Assembly: GCA_030710605.1 (NCBI GenBank)
Contig: CP092865.1
Span: 139,399,505 to 139,463,504 of the forward strand
From: Cordylochernes scorpioides
Lineage: Eukaryota; Arthropoda; Arachnida; Pseudoscorpiones; Chernetidae
DNA: 64,000 nt
Direction: 5' to 3'
In this document: positions 22,986 through 34,470 of the stretch, piece by piece
Position numbering within the stretch: position 1 is the first letter of the stretch
Layout of the letters: each line of letters begins with the position of its first letter
Translations under genes and position numbers: made by a program
Notes under the pieces: model-generated
Database searches by the model: none
Told to the model about the DNA's origin: nothing
Seen by the model: only the letters and a program-made list of their open reading frames with translations

Positions 22986-23401
22986 ACAACAACATTTGGT
23001 CTTATTACTTTGTCAATAACTGCTTGAAATGCAATAGTGCGGAAGCTTCTCCAGAACATATCATGCTCAGAACTGACAATAGAGGACCTATTTTCCAGGC
23101 CTATAACTACCATCACAAAATTGGAGAGGAGTGGACTTCAGGAATTGGTTTAACCATGGAGATAAGCACCACCACCACTTTGTGTTTCTAATCTATAATC
23201 CAAATTGTATCTGATCACATTTTGTTACAGAAACATTAATAATAAAATATTTATTTAGTATCATTACCTATGGTTTATTAATTTTTTATATGTATTAAAC
23301 TCCCTAACCATTTTCATCAACTTTAAAAACATCAGTTTTTAGAAATTTTACAAAATTCTCCACAAGTCAGAGAAGAGATAAAAATATTCAAATTTAGATA
23401 A

Positions 23402-23585
23402 AATATTTACCCCACCAGCGAATGCAAGTAATCAAACGGGGCTCTGGCATATTTTTAAGTGCAAAGTCGAACTGCTTTTCACATGTGTAGACATGTGGTG
23501 CATTTACAGTAAAAGCAGTCGCCAACTTCTACCCACCATGATTATCATGGCCTGTACCAAGTGTACTAGGGATAATAACAAAAAA
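23402..23585 (+). mobile_element. SINE-1 body and tail (head missing)
   Basis: Starts at cccaccagcgaatgcaagta and ends gtgtactagggataataac. Confidence 0.7.
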
Positions 23586-23803
23586 ATTGTAGTCTGCTCC
23601 TGTAGAAGGGCGGTAATACCTGAAAGTTTGAGATTGCAATAAAAGGTGAAAATTAACAGAAACCTGTGTTGCATCAATTAATTAATATTCAGGAGATTCA
23701 CATCTATTGCATTACCTACATTAAGCAAGCTTTTGATAAAGCACAATTTGGATTATAGATTATAATACAAGAAAATAAGACCTAATCCAAATAATTTAAT
23801 AGT

Positions 23804-23847
23804 GTGTGAGGTTTCGACAACAGCATTGTTACCATCATCAGACAAAA
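23804..23847 (-). ncRNA. Hammerhead ribozyme motif, opposite arm
   Basis: On the minus strand CTGATGA (23841-23835), helix II GGTAAC/GTTGTC with wobble pairs, GAAAC then CTC. The invariant core is kept; the helix III palindrome is lost. Confidence 0.5.
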
Positions 23848-23917
23848 GAATAAATGAGGAAAAAAAAAAGAGAATATAAAATATAGAAAAATAAAATAAG
23901 AATTTTTTTAAAATTCT

Positions 23918-23962
23918 TTTTGTCTGATGATGGTGACAATGCTGTTGCCGAAACGTCATACA
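23918..23962 (+). ncRNA. Hammerhead ribozyme motif, dimer-type
   Basis: CTGATGA (23924-23930), helix II GGTGAC-aatgct-GTTGCC, GAAA (23950-23953), then CGTC with cleavage predicted after C23957. Helix III is the palindrome ACGT, so two molecules would have to pair. Helix I is weak (TGT with ACA or variant). Confidence 0.65.
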
Positions 23963-24477
23963 ATAATAAATTATTTGGATTAGGTCTTATTTTTCTTGTA
24001 AAGAAAGCTATTGATTGGTTGATCTGTGATATTTCTTGACTTTCCAATTCCTTTGAATATATCAATGGCTTGAGGTATTATCACAAGTGTTCAGTGTAAT
24101 GAACTTACAGTACTAAATGTTGATTTAAGATGTTCCATGATATTTGGCCAACCCATTTTCTTGATATATCAAGCCAACCATGAAAGCTTTTTGGGCTGTT
24201 GGCCTTCTCGTCAGTATGGTGAAGGCTGTGCCTCAACAACCAAAATATTTATCAAGAAAATGGGTTGGGCAAATATCATAGAACAAGTTAAAGGAACATT
24301 TAGTTGAATTTTGTTCCACTAGATGGCACTCTCTCCCATCTAAAATGCAAAGTGAGTGGTCAGGATGTCTTTTTAGTTTTAATATATATATACACAAATA
24401 CCAAAACATAAGGAGGTTGTACCTTTTAGCATGTATATTGGGATTCAGACAATAACTCTGAAAGATATTTGACATAC

Positions 24478-24573
24478 AGTGTGAACAAAATTACCTCTGT
24501 CTCCTTCAAAAGAATAGACAACCGGCAACATCAAAATATGAAATTTTCTAAAGTTTTGTTCATGAGTGTATAT
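24478..24573 (-). mobile_element. MITE family E fragment
   Basis: Reverse-oriented partial copy ending in ttttgttcatgagtgta. Confidence 0.65.
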
Positions 24574-24769
24574 ACAAGTAGAACCTCTATGAGAGGATAC
24601 CTCTTTACAAAGGACAGTTTAAATTGTCATAATTATCATTTTTATTAATTAGCTGGGGAAGAAGACCCCTCTCCTGTGTGGAGGTTTTATTTAAAAAGAC
24701 TAGTTTTTATAAATAGAGAGATATGGCATAACAGAGTCTATGATACAACAAGAGAATCCATCAAGAGCT

Positions 24770-25743
24770 CTAGTGCCTGTCACTGGGCCACCAGGAAGGA
24801 ATTCCTGTCTTGATCTGAGTTCCGTCCACAGAGAGACTCTGGGACTTGAGACTGGGTTCTATCCTCAGCAGGGCTAGTCCGTACTGGCTGCCACAACTCC
24901 GCAGCCTGCCCAAGGACTTCCCATCCTCATTCACAATGGGCTCATTAGGCTTGGGAGGATTGTTGGTGGATGGCAGTAGGACCGGCATGATCCTCTTGCG
25001 AATCTCCCCGGTGTGATAGACCCTGGCAGTGAGCTCCTGCCCGAGGTAGCAGCCCTTATGGAAGCTGACACCATTGAGTAAATCCAGGTTGCTCTCCAGG
25101 GGCATGGTGTCTCCATTGGGTAGATCTGTAGTGCCCTCTGGCACTCCCAGCCTGTGTCGTAGCTCGGTGTAGGTGTCCTGCTGCGTGGACTCTGGTATCT
25201 CCAGGAGAGCAGGGACCTGGACCCCCCGTGTGCTGAGGACCCGTGCTCCCAGGTACTTTAGTCTGGGATCTGAAACTTTCTGTAGGATCCCCTGTGGCAG
25301 AGGGGCGTTCCCTCCAAGTGACAGTGGCTCCGCCTGGTACTGGAATGTGTTGGTTGACTCCTCTAGAGAGGACTCCAGGGTGGGGTGCACCACCCACACT
25401 TCAATGTCATTCTCTGCCTTGATGGTGGCCTTCATCCTGAGCTTGTGGAACTTGAGGTGCTGCACCAGCTGTTCCTGGAGCTGGCTGTCACACTCCACCA
25501 GGTAGCTGTTGGGTTCTGTGCGGTAGATGAGGGTGTCACAGATGGCCCGGCCATAACTGTTCAGGAACATGGAGTAGATGGCAGTAGGGAAGGGATAGGC
25601 TCCTAGGTGATTGATGTCATTGGTAATCTTTCCCTGGAGGAGATCTCCAGCATTTTCCCCACTCACCCGCACCAGCTTACGGCCCTTCAGCAGCTGGCAC
25701 CTGGCTGCAGGCTTTGGGATGGAGGTGGATAACTGTCTTAGTC
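24770..25743 (-). CDS. IBA57: IBA57 homologue (mitochondrial Fe-S cluster assembly), C-terminal exon
   Basis: IBA57 (CAF17/YgfZ/GcvT-like family) acts in the mitochondrial matrix with ISCA1 and ISCA2 in making [4Fe-4S] clusters. The 324-codon frame carries the family signature KGCYLGQELTAR, preceded by LESNLDLLNGVSFH and followed by IRKR, and ends with the family-typical SWWP close to the stop. The N-terminal part shows LVRVSGENAGDLLQGKITND, the start of the folate-binding-like fold. The exon most likely begins at 25743, after a cag acceptor at 25744-25746, with two bases completing a split codon. The start codon and mitochondrial targeting peptide must lie in an earlier exon (higher coordinates) that I could not find. 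Reading in the same frame runs on into the minisatellite, but that part is intronic. The frame is intact. Confidence 0.93.
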
Positions 25744-27419
25744 CTGGACAACCCATTTGTCTGACCACTTGAAAACACAATTGTCAGGTCCCTAGGACAA
25801 CCCATTTGTCTGACCACTTGAAAACACAATTGTCAGGTCCCTAGGACAACCCATTTGTCTGACCACTGGGAAACACAATTGTCAGGTCCCTAGGACAACC
25901 CACTTGTCTGACCTCTGGGAAACACAATTGTATGATTCCTAGAACAACCCATTTGTCTGACCACCGGGAAACACAATTGTATGATTCCTAGAACAACCCC
26001 TTTGTCTGACCACTGGGAAACCCCATTGCCTGGTCCCTAGGACAACCCATTTGTCTGACCACTGGGAAACAATTCTCTGGTCCCCCTAGGACAACCCATT
26101 TGTCTGACCACTGGGAAACCCCATTGTCTGGTCCCTAGGACAACCCATTTGTCTGACCACAGAGAAACACAATTCTCTGGTCCCTAGAACAACCCATTTG
26201 TCTGACCACTGGGAAACACAATTCTCTGGTTCCTAGGACAACCCATTTGTCTGACCACAGAGAAACAATCCTCTGGTCCCTAGGACAACATATTTGTCTG
26301 ACCACTGTGAAATCCCATTGTATGATTCCTAGAACAACCCATTTGTCTGACCACTGGGAAACACAATCATATGGTTCCTATGACAACACATTTGTCTGAC
26401 CACTGGGAAACACAATTCTCTGGTTCCTAGGACAACCCATTTGTCTGACCACAGAGAAACAATCCTCTGGTCCCTAGGACAACATATTTGTCTGACCACT
26501 GGGAAACCCCATTGTCTGGTCCCTAGGACAACCCATTTGTCTGACCACTGGGAAACAATCCTCTGGTCCCTAGGACAACCCATTTGTCTGACCACAGAGA
26601 AACAATCCTCTGGTCCCTAGGACAACCCATTTGTCTGACAACTGGGAAACCCCATTGTCTGGTCCCTAGGACAACCCATTTGTCTGACCACAGAGAAACA
26701 CAATTCTCTGGTCCCTAGAACAACCCATTTGTCTGACCACTGGGAAACACAATTCTCTGGTTCCTAGGACAACCCATTTGTCTGATCACAGAGAAACAAT
26801 CCTCTGGTCCCTAGGACAACATATTTGTCTGACCACTGGGAAACCCCATTGTATGATTCCTAGAACAACCCATTTGTCTGACCACTGGGAAACACAATCA
26901 TATGGTTCCTATGACAACACATTTGTCTGACCACTGGGAAACACAATTCTCTGGTTCCTAGGACAACCCATTTGTCTGACCACAGAGAAACAATCCTCTG
27001 GTCCCTAGGACAACATATTTGTCTGACCACTAGGAAACCCCATTGTCTGGTCCCTAGGACAACCCATTTGTTTGACCACAGAGAAACAATCCTCTGGTCC
27101 CTAGGACAACCCATTTGTCTGACCACAGAGAAACAATCCTCTGGTCCCTAGGACAACCCATTTGTCTGACCACTGGGAAACCCCATTGTTTGGTCCCTAG
27201 AACAACCCATTTGTCTGACCACTGGGAAACCCCATTGTTTGGTCCCTAGGACAACCCATTTGTCTGACCACTGGGAAACACAATTCTCTGGTTCCTGAGA
27301 CAACCCATTTGTCTGACCACAGAGAAACAATCCTCTGGTCCCTAGGACAACATATTTGTCTGACCACTGGGAAACCCCATTGTCTGGTCCCTAGGACAAC
27401 CCATTTGTCTGACCACTGG
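25744..27419. repeat. 48-bp minisatellite, about 35 copies, in the IBA57 intron at its splice acceptor
   Basis: By counting the recurring core (ccatttgtctgaccac and variants) I find about 35 units averaging 48 bp. The first unit directly abuts the IBA57 acceptor. On the minus strand each unit carries GGTTGTCCTAGGGACC, close to the real boundary GGTTGTCCAGGACTAAG. Subtypes differ in small blocks (actggg versus acagag; catatt versus cccatt), and their order repeats: a run near 26160-26600 recurs about 531 bp later (26690-27130), so there is a higher-order repeat of about 11 units. Open frames through the array are by-products of the repeat length and are not called as genes. Confidence 0.93.
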
Positions 27420-27610
27420 ACATAATTATGGTTTATGGACAGAACATACTTGATTGATGACAGCATCCTTAATAAATTAATCCCTCCATCTCTAGTAAAT
27501 TTAGGATATTGTGCTGCTAATATATACACTGGGTGACTTTGAATTTGCAAAATAAAGAATTACTGGGCAGAAAATATGCAAATTTCAGGGTAATGTTGCT
27601 CACTAAGATA

Positions 27611-27925
27611 TGTTTTTTTTTTTGCTTATCCCTAGTACATGTGGTACATGCCATGATTATCATGGTGGGTAGAAGTAGACGACTGCTTTTACTGTAAGTG
27701 CACCACATGTCTACACATGTGAAAAGCAGTTCGACTTTGCACTTACAAATGTGCCAGAACCCCGTTTAGTTACTTGCACTCGCTGGTGGGGTTGGACTTT
27801 TGCAAGAATCGGGGGCCATTGGACCATTTTTTTTTTATCAGAAAAAAAGTGCCCAATGCGGAAATCGAACCCGGGTCGTAGCGGCCGAAAACCAACGGTT
27901 TAGACCATCCTTCCATCGACCCCCT
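27611..27925 (-). mobile_element. SINE-1, full length with target duplication
   Basis: Flanked by actaagatatg at 27600-27610 and about 27926-27936. Tail poly(A) on the minus strand; head with both boxes. Confidence 0.85.
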
Positions 27926-28139
27926 ACTAAGATATGAAAATGGTGCAAATTGCTCAGCTATCCTGTGCATGTTGATTGTGATATAGGAGAAGGAACTTGC
28001 AAATTTTCCAATACTCACATCTCTCTGTCTGACAGGTAGAGCATTTGAATTTTGTTTTTTACTCAGATAAAATGCTTAGTAGAGCAGAGAATGTCAGGCC
28101 ACTGCCAGTTGAGGCAGTTCCAGCAGACAGATAATTTCA

Positions 28140-29310
28140 TGAGAGGTGATTGGACTCAGTAGGGATGGTAGGGCATACATCAAATCTCTATGGACAGACA
28201 CCTCAATGCATCTACAATGCATTGGCTATGGCGAAGATGGTTGGAAAAGGGAAATGTGGCATGATTGAGGCATATTGGTTAGGCCAAAGTGACATCAGCA
28301 CACATTACTAATGCATCCGTCAGATGGTCCCACAGTTCACTTCCGTCACCATTTTGTATGATGTACAGAACACTCTTGATTCTCCTATATCAACCAGAAC
28401 CATTATACACAGATTGGTCGCCGGCAGCCAACACTCATGGCGCCCGTTAAGAAGAATGCCATTGATCCAATGACACAGGCACCTTTGTTTGCAATTTTGT
28501 CTGGCAATTTTGTAGATAAATCAATATGAACAGCGTAATAGCACAGGATAGTGTTCTGAGATGAATCTCAATTCTGTTTTAGCAATGACAGTCACCGTCT
28601 GTAGCACCACAGTCACTGAGTAAGAGTCTTGCACCATTTTGGTGACAGGTATAATCTGACCGCATCTGTGGAAAACCGAACCTCACGACAACGTGTCATT
28701 ATGGTTGGGAGCTATCACTTATGATATCAATCACCTCTTATTCATATTGATAGCATTGTGATGGCCCAACGATACATGGATGATGTGGTGCGGCCGGAGA
28801 CACTACCTTTCTTCTCTTCTTCTTTCTTATCTCCACACTGGGTGAAGTAGAATGCATCTGCCTTTGTCATTAAGACTGGGAGCACTACTCAGTGGCAGGC
28901 CGACTTAGCTCCAAAATAAATGGCCGCCTCTGATATGAGGAACAGAGGCCATGTGCAGCCGCTCCTAACATGGAGTACAGACTCATCCTGTATCCCTACC
29001 TTTCTTCTGAGGGCACCAAATGCCATTTTCTAGCAGAATAACACCTGACCTCACACAGCACATATCAGCCAACAAGCCCTGCATTAAACACCAGTGCTTC
29101 CATGGCTACCAGTCACTCCTGATCTATCACCTATGAACACATCTGAGACATAATTGGACATCATTTGCATGCGCTGTCACAGCCACATTCAGAAGATGAA
29201 CTGTGGCTGATGGCTGACAGGGAATGGGTAGCCATTCCTCTGGACACCATCCTCATTGAGCCAGTACCAAGACGTGTTGCTGCCTGTATACCATATAAAT
29301 TGTTTCCAGA
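28140..29310 (+). pseudogene. Decayed Tc1-like transposase, split by a SINE-A fragment
   Basis: Near the right end the sequence reads LSQPHSEDELWLMADREW and RRVAACI, close to the C-terminus of the intact transposase at 55828-56859. Upstream, recognisable pieces run in the same order with many stops. A SINE-A fragment (28816-28995) interrupts it and is flanked by a 13-bp duplicate ctacctttcttct. No intact terminal repeats were found. Confidence 0.75.
28816..28995 (-). mobile_element. SINE-A fragment inserted in the decayed Tc1 copy
   Basis: 5'-truncated copy of the SINE-A family. The 13-bp duplicates ctacctttcttct at 28803-28815 and 28996-29008 prove insertion into the Tc1 copy, so the Tc1 is older. 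Confidence 0.8.
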
Positions 29311-29360
29311 ACATCAAATAATAACACTTGGGATAAGTTCTTTAAATGGTTACTTTCAGA

Positions 29361-29737
29361 CTAACTCCGCCTTTGCCGGTCCCAAGCCCGGATGAAAAAG
29401 GAGGAGGGGGAGCAGTAACAAACTCACTAAAAAACCTGGGCTCAGCTGGCCCGGCTGATAGTACCCTGCAAGGGCTCCTAATCCAGGGATACAGGATGAG
29501 CAGCGTTTGTACTCCATGTTATGAGCGGCTGCACATGGCGTCTGTTCCTCATGTTAGAGGCGGCCATTTCTTTTGGAGCTAAGTCGGCCTGCCACTGAGT
29601 AGTGCTTCCAGTCTTAATGACAAAGGCAGACACATTCTACTTCACCCAGTCATGATGGTTGTCAAACAGACACCATCAAGGGTCACAACTTGATACCTTA
29701 ATATTATTGAGTGGAGATCAGAAAGAAGAAGAAGAGA
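29361..29737 (+). mobile_element. SINE-A element
   Basis: Full-length copy, 5' gcctttgccggtcccaagcc to 3' agaaagaagaagaag. The 78-codon frame inside is not a gene. Confidence 0.7.
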
Positions 29738-29755
29738 CTAACTGTGTGACCTTTG

Positions 29756-31180
29756 AAATGAGCTCGAACCCACAAAAGTTCTATCATTTGTACATGATGC
29801 ATTAATACACCATCAGTTATCATGTAAAAATTGTTCCAATTTTAGTATTTGTATTGCCGAACAAGCATGTAGTTTTTGTGTAATTGTAAACTACTTATAG
29901 TGCTTAGGTTGCTTTTTTAAATAATAATATTTAGATATATATTTCCAGTGTCCTCAAAGCTCATATTCATAGTTTGTTTGAAATACCTTTTCCCAGAAAG
30001 TTCATCTTCAGTACTAGATATAAAAGTAGAACTGCCCAATACAATATTGTGACGAAGAAATAATTTATTATTTAATTTAATATTATTCAATGAAAATATT
30101 CAACAGATTATAAAAATATATATTATTCTGTATTTGCAAAATCATCTTTAAAATATTTCTTTGCTTGCTTGCTTAAGATTCCCTTGCTGTAGATAGTTTG
30201 GTTGATTTCTTAATATTTTGTTGACTACTGTCGCCGTGACGTCATCAATAAATACTCTTTCAAACCTTCAGATATACAAAGACTTGATTTCTACGCTACA
30301 ATATTGTGGTGGATTAAGCTGACAAATCACTTAGAAGGGTTCAATATTAATAAGACAGGTCTTATCATTTTTATCACGGCAATAAAGGCAGTAGAAAATT
30401 ATTCTATTTAAAAAAGAAACATAAATGCAATAATATAGTTCATATGTTCAATATATCGTTTGTAATAAATGTTTTTATTTCACACAAAATATCAAATTAT
30501 ATATGCATCTAAACATGCTTATAAACGTTACAGTATGTTTGTATAGTAATATTATTAAATATATAAATAAATCGTTAAAAATAACCCGAATAATTTGTAA
30601 ATATGTAAAGAATATGGGCAGACGATCTTTTAAATTTTTATAGGCAAAGTTCTAGATGAAAAGTATATTTAGTAAATTGAAAAAAAAATCAATACAAACC
30701 ATAGTAAAGCGATTTTGAAAGAAACATTTTAAAATGCATTTTTTTTTTCGCAAATATAGATGTTTCACAACTTTTAAAGATATTTTTATTTATTAAAACT
30801 TCTAGTATAAACAATGGCTAAGATGGTCAAAATTGACAATTTATTTATTATTTACCATTTATTGACCTTTTTTTTTTTAAATATATACTGCATAGGTGCT
30901 ATAGTATATATAACGTATTAATTAATCAATAAAATGAAAATTTTTACTCACACAAAAGTATGAAAAATCGTAAGTATGTTACAACTTGATTAGGTAGTTT
31001 ATATTGTCACATATGAAAAACCAATAGAAGAAAAAAATAAATAAAAAGGTCAGGTGTTGATATTAAAAATAAAAAAGGCATATTTTTTATTGTCACATAT
31101 AAATTAAGAAAGACAATTAAGACTGCGACAATATATAAATAAATGGATAGAAATTTTGTTTGGCGCATATTAGTCAATTA
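29756..31180. other. AT-rich interval, nothing recognised
   Basis: Very AT-rich with many stops in all frames. The upstream exon of IBA57 could lie here or beyond, but I found no targeting-peptide-like frame. Confidence 0.5.
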
Positions 31181-32160
31181 AAAAAAGGTCACCTTTCCCA
31201 TCAAAATAGACGCAAATAAATTATGCGCTATTACTCAACCGTTTTTTTAGGTGACTAAGCCACAATACCAGCTTTGAAAAATTCATAAAGCTCATCGGCA
31301 GACCATGGTTTTGGACCAATAGCTCCTGTCAGTACATGGCGGACTGAATTCAAATATCGTCATAGAGATGTTTTTCTGACAAAGGGACTAGGCCATTTAT
31401 AGTCGAAATATCAATGGAAATTTTGCCAGGAGAATATTTTTAATATATTAAAATAAAGCTTTCCTCTCATGTCATGCTATGGCCCATTATTTTTGCGTCT
31501 GTTTTGAACAATTGGTCAGTCATCGAGTCTGCCAGGCTATATCATTCTACTTTGTCCCCCATACCCTACTACTGGAGCAGTGGTTTGAAAGGACCCAAGC
31601 AAGTCTGATAATTCTGCCACAAGAATGGAATAGGGGTTTCTAGGATTATTCTTGGGAGCGAATAGTTCAAAGAATCCTAGGAAGCGAAAACCTTCTATGA
31701 ACAAAGGGTAATGCTCTAAAGCAAATACTTTAAGGTTAATGTGGAAACTCTGTCAAATAAAAGTGATCGAGAAATAAAGAAAACACACATATATAAACCT
31801 AAATAAATTAAAATATCATTATTTTCTGAAATTTTGTCAACTTGCATTGTAATCAGGTTCTAAAGGTTTACAAAATTTCATAATTATATGTGCTCTGAAA
31901 GTATATTAAAAATTTATTACAAGATTTGTGGACAGACAGATAGATAGAGAAACAGACATGGAATCAAGTAAAATAAAATGTTTTATAAAATTTCATCTCT
32001 TCCATCTTAAAAGAGCAAAAACTAAGCGCTATCTAGATTGTGAGGCCAGTTAATAGATGACACTTAGTCTTTATCATCTATTTTAAAGGGAGAGGTGATC
32101 TTTCTTTTATTGATCATTATCCTCCCAGCAAAATTTATCTAGAAAGAATTCAATATGCAG
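31180..32160. other. Family-H fragment then AT-rich sequence
   Basis: 31190-31350 matches family H (gaccatggttttggacc; decayed hammerhead on the minus strand with CTGACAG). The rest shows no feature. Confidence 0.45.
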
Positions 32161-32223
32161 TAATAACGTCAGAATTGCCAGTAGCTCCAATTTTAGAAAT
32201 ATCTAGAAAGAAGTGGTCGCCCT

Positions 32224-32412
32224 TCACTGACAGGGAACACTATAGCTAGGACCTGGCAAAGGATGAGATGCACCATAGGCTTCTGTGATGGTGATCGTTA
32301 CGTGCTCCGCACCCATGACTTTTCCATCAGGCCTCAGTTTCAAAGTGCTTACACCATGTCTCGCCACCTGTAACATGTTCCAGAAACGCTGTGTAGCCCC
32401 CGCCCCCCTCAA
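32224..32412 (-). CDS. Exon-like open frame of unknown identity
   Basis: A less AT-rich block reads on the minus strand GVSTLKLRPDGKVMGAEHVT and on to LPGPSYSVPCQ before TGA. It has the composition of a real exon and resembles no transposon protein I know, but I cannot name it. An AG acceptor inside (gttacag, giving VARHGV in phase) and a donor-like GTGAAG overlapping the stop are possible. It sits directly beside the LTR retrotransposon, whose insertion could separate it from the rest of a gene. It could be a terminal exon, an internal exon, or old repeat sequence. Confidence 0.3.
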   Translation of the reverse strand: MRGAGATQRFWNMLQVARHGVSTLKLRPDGKVMGAEHVTITITEAYGASHPLPGPSYSVPCQ

Positions 32413-32427
32413 AACTATATATATATT

Positions 32428-32647
32428 TGTAAGGTTCCAATTAAAAAGAACGAGTAAGAATTAACACGAGGAGATCTATGACATTAGAAAACCCAACTTT
32501 ATTACTCTCTTGACCTATATATACACATCGCGTTTCACGCGGACATGCAAATCAACCATCCTTTTAAAGAAACAAAGGGTAAATATGCAGAATATACAAA
32601 TATACAAAATAAAACAATACCATGCAAATATCCCAAGGTATGCGACA
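32428..32647 (-). repeat. 3' LTR of the retrotransposon
   Basis: 220 bp, starting TGTAAGG on the plus strand and ending GCGACA. It pairs with 36929-37148, from which it differs at three positions. Immediately beside it (32648-32661) is a purine run on the minus strand (a G tract then GAAGTC), the expected polypurine tract for plus-strand priming. Confidence 0.95.
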
Positions 32648-32670
32648 GACTTCCCCCCCATGACCTCTCA

Positions 32671-34404
32671 TCACTCCTGTGATGGGACTCCTGGTAGTCT
32701 ATGATGAAATTTAATGATGTTGGTGATGTGGGCACTCTGGGTTCCTCGTTCTGATTCATAAAGGACATATTTAACACAGCCGTCCACCATCTTTACATCA
32801 GTAACGACATGAGGTCCAGTCTGCAGTCGCTGTTTACCTGTGTATTGGTGTTTCACCAGAATCGAATCTCCAGGTTTGACATCAGCAGGTCTTCTTCGAT
32901 TTCGGTTGTAATAATATTTAGTGCGCAGACGGTATTTATGGCGCTGTTTGTCATTATTCTCCGTTTCAATTCTAAGGAGTTGTAAGCCCAATTCCTCGTC
33001 AGCAGGCACTACCGGCACTGTTCCCTTCCATTTATACCATGGAGAGCATCCCAGATAGGTATTATGATGTCGATTGTGATAATGGACGGCTGCCTCCAAG
33101 CAACATTTCCATCCTTTAGGGAACTGTGGGTAGCATTCCATGAAGGTCTTAATTTCTTGAATCACTCTCTCGGCCAGACCATTTCCCGCAGGGTGATAAG
33201 GACTGGTATGAAGAAACCCGATTCCCTTCTCCTGCGTCCAGTTGTAAAATTCCACTCGAGTAAAGGAGGTACCTCTATCGGAAATAATTTTCCTTACATT
33301 TTTAAGAATGGGATGGTCCGCAAAGTATTCCTTTAGGGCTTTACCCGACTGTTTCATACTTTCAGCGTATACAATCCGAGTGGCTTCATCAATCACTACT
33401 AAGAATGACTGGGTAGAGGCATTGGATTCTGATTTCTTTTTGAGTTTTGCGAAGTCAACATGAACCGTATGAAAGGGAACATGAGATTGAACAGGCAAAC
33501 TCATCTGGTCAGAGGTAGATCTATATTTGGCCTTTACCTTCTGACAGGTGGAACACGATTGGACATAACGTCGAATGTCCCCCTTCATATTTCGCCACCA
33601 AAATCGATTCTTAATTGTATAATAAGTCCTCCAGAATCCCGAGTGGCCACCGGATTTCGGATCATCATGATACAAGCCGAGAATGCTAGGAACCTGTTCA
33701 GGAGTCACCAAATAAGACTTTCTCTGTTCGTCGTATTCCAGCTCTAAAGCTTTATGCTTCAACCAGAACGTCTGTTCATCAGACTTGTCTGGGACGCTTA
33801 CACACAATCGTGACAACGCGTCGGCGTCTCTCAGTTCCTTTCCCGACCGATGATTTATTATGATATTAAAGGAGCGCAGGAATAACTGCCACCTGGCTAA
33901 ACGGTCTCTAAGTTCTCCACAACTTAAAAGTTGAGTTAAGGCTCTGTGATCAGTATGTACCACAAAAGGGCGACTCTCCAAGTAGGAACGAAAATGTTTC
34001 ACAGCCTTTAATACCGCCAAGCACTCTTTCTCGGTAACGGAATAATTTTGTTCGGCTTTTGTAAAGGTGTAGGAGTAATAGCTAATTACCCGAAGTTGTC
34101 TACATCTTTTTTCTTGGAGGTCCCTTTGATATAAAATGGCTCCAGTTCCATAGTAGCTGACATCCGTTGATAGCTCGAATGGCAATCTCCCATCAGGAAC
34201 CCTAAGAATTGGTTCCTCAGTAATAAGCGAGATAAGTTTTTGGTAGGCCGTCTCGCATTCAGAATCCCATTCGAAGGTTACATCTTTTCCTTTTAATTTG
34301 TCCAATGGTCTTACTATGTGAGCATAATCTTTTATAAAGGCGCGGAAATGATTAGTCAATCCGGTGAAACACTGTAAGGACCTCAAATTGTATGGACGTT
34401 TCAT
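32671..34404 (-). pseudogene. RT end, RNase H and integrase of the LTR retrotransposon
   Basis: The 577-residue open part covers the RT connection, RNase H (FELSTDVSYYGTGA and HTDHRALTQLL) and integrase. The integrase has an HHCC zinc-binding N-terminus (H-x-H near GGHSGFW, C-x2-C in CSTCQKVK) and a catalytic core with VHVDF, SDRG and GLAER; I count 35 residues between the second Asp and the Glu. A basic C-terminal domain ends near the polypurine tract. Only the upstream stop at 34471 separates it from the RT frame, so the TAA is a nonsense change within one pol frame. Confidence 0.92.
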
Positions 34405-34470
34405 ATTTCGAACCTTTTCGGTAACTTCAGACCTTATTTTCTTTGTGTCTCCATCAATAACTCTCCCTAA

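Larger units (their letters stand above)
23733..24000. mobile_element. Family-K palindromic element with two hammerheads
   Basis: Arms share acaagaaaataagacctaat and its complement and meet at an A/T-rich centre. Each arm contains a hammerhead core (see separate entries). The outer sequence gataaagcacaatttggatt is common to the family. Confidence 0.75.

Noticed and set aside
25744-25780. Upstream start for IBA57 within the minisatellite
   Set aside because: The extra residues come from the repeat, there is no ATG-initiated targeting peptide, and a splice acceptor lies exactly at the edge.
26329-27550. Several repetitive minus-strand frames (VVRQMGCPRDQ type)
   Set aside because: They are translations of the 48-bp minisatellite, which happens to lack stops in one frame.
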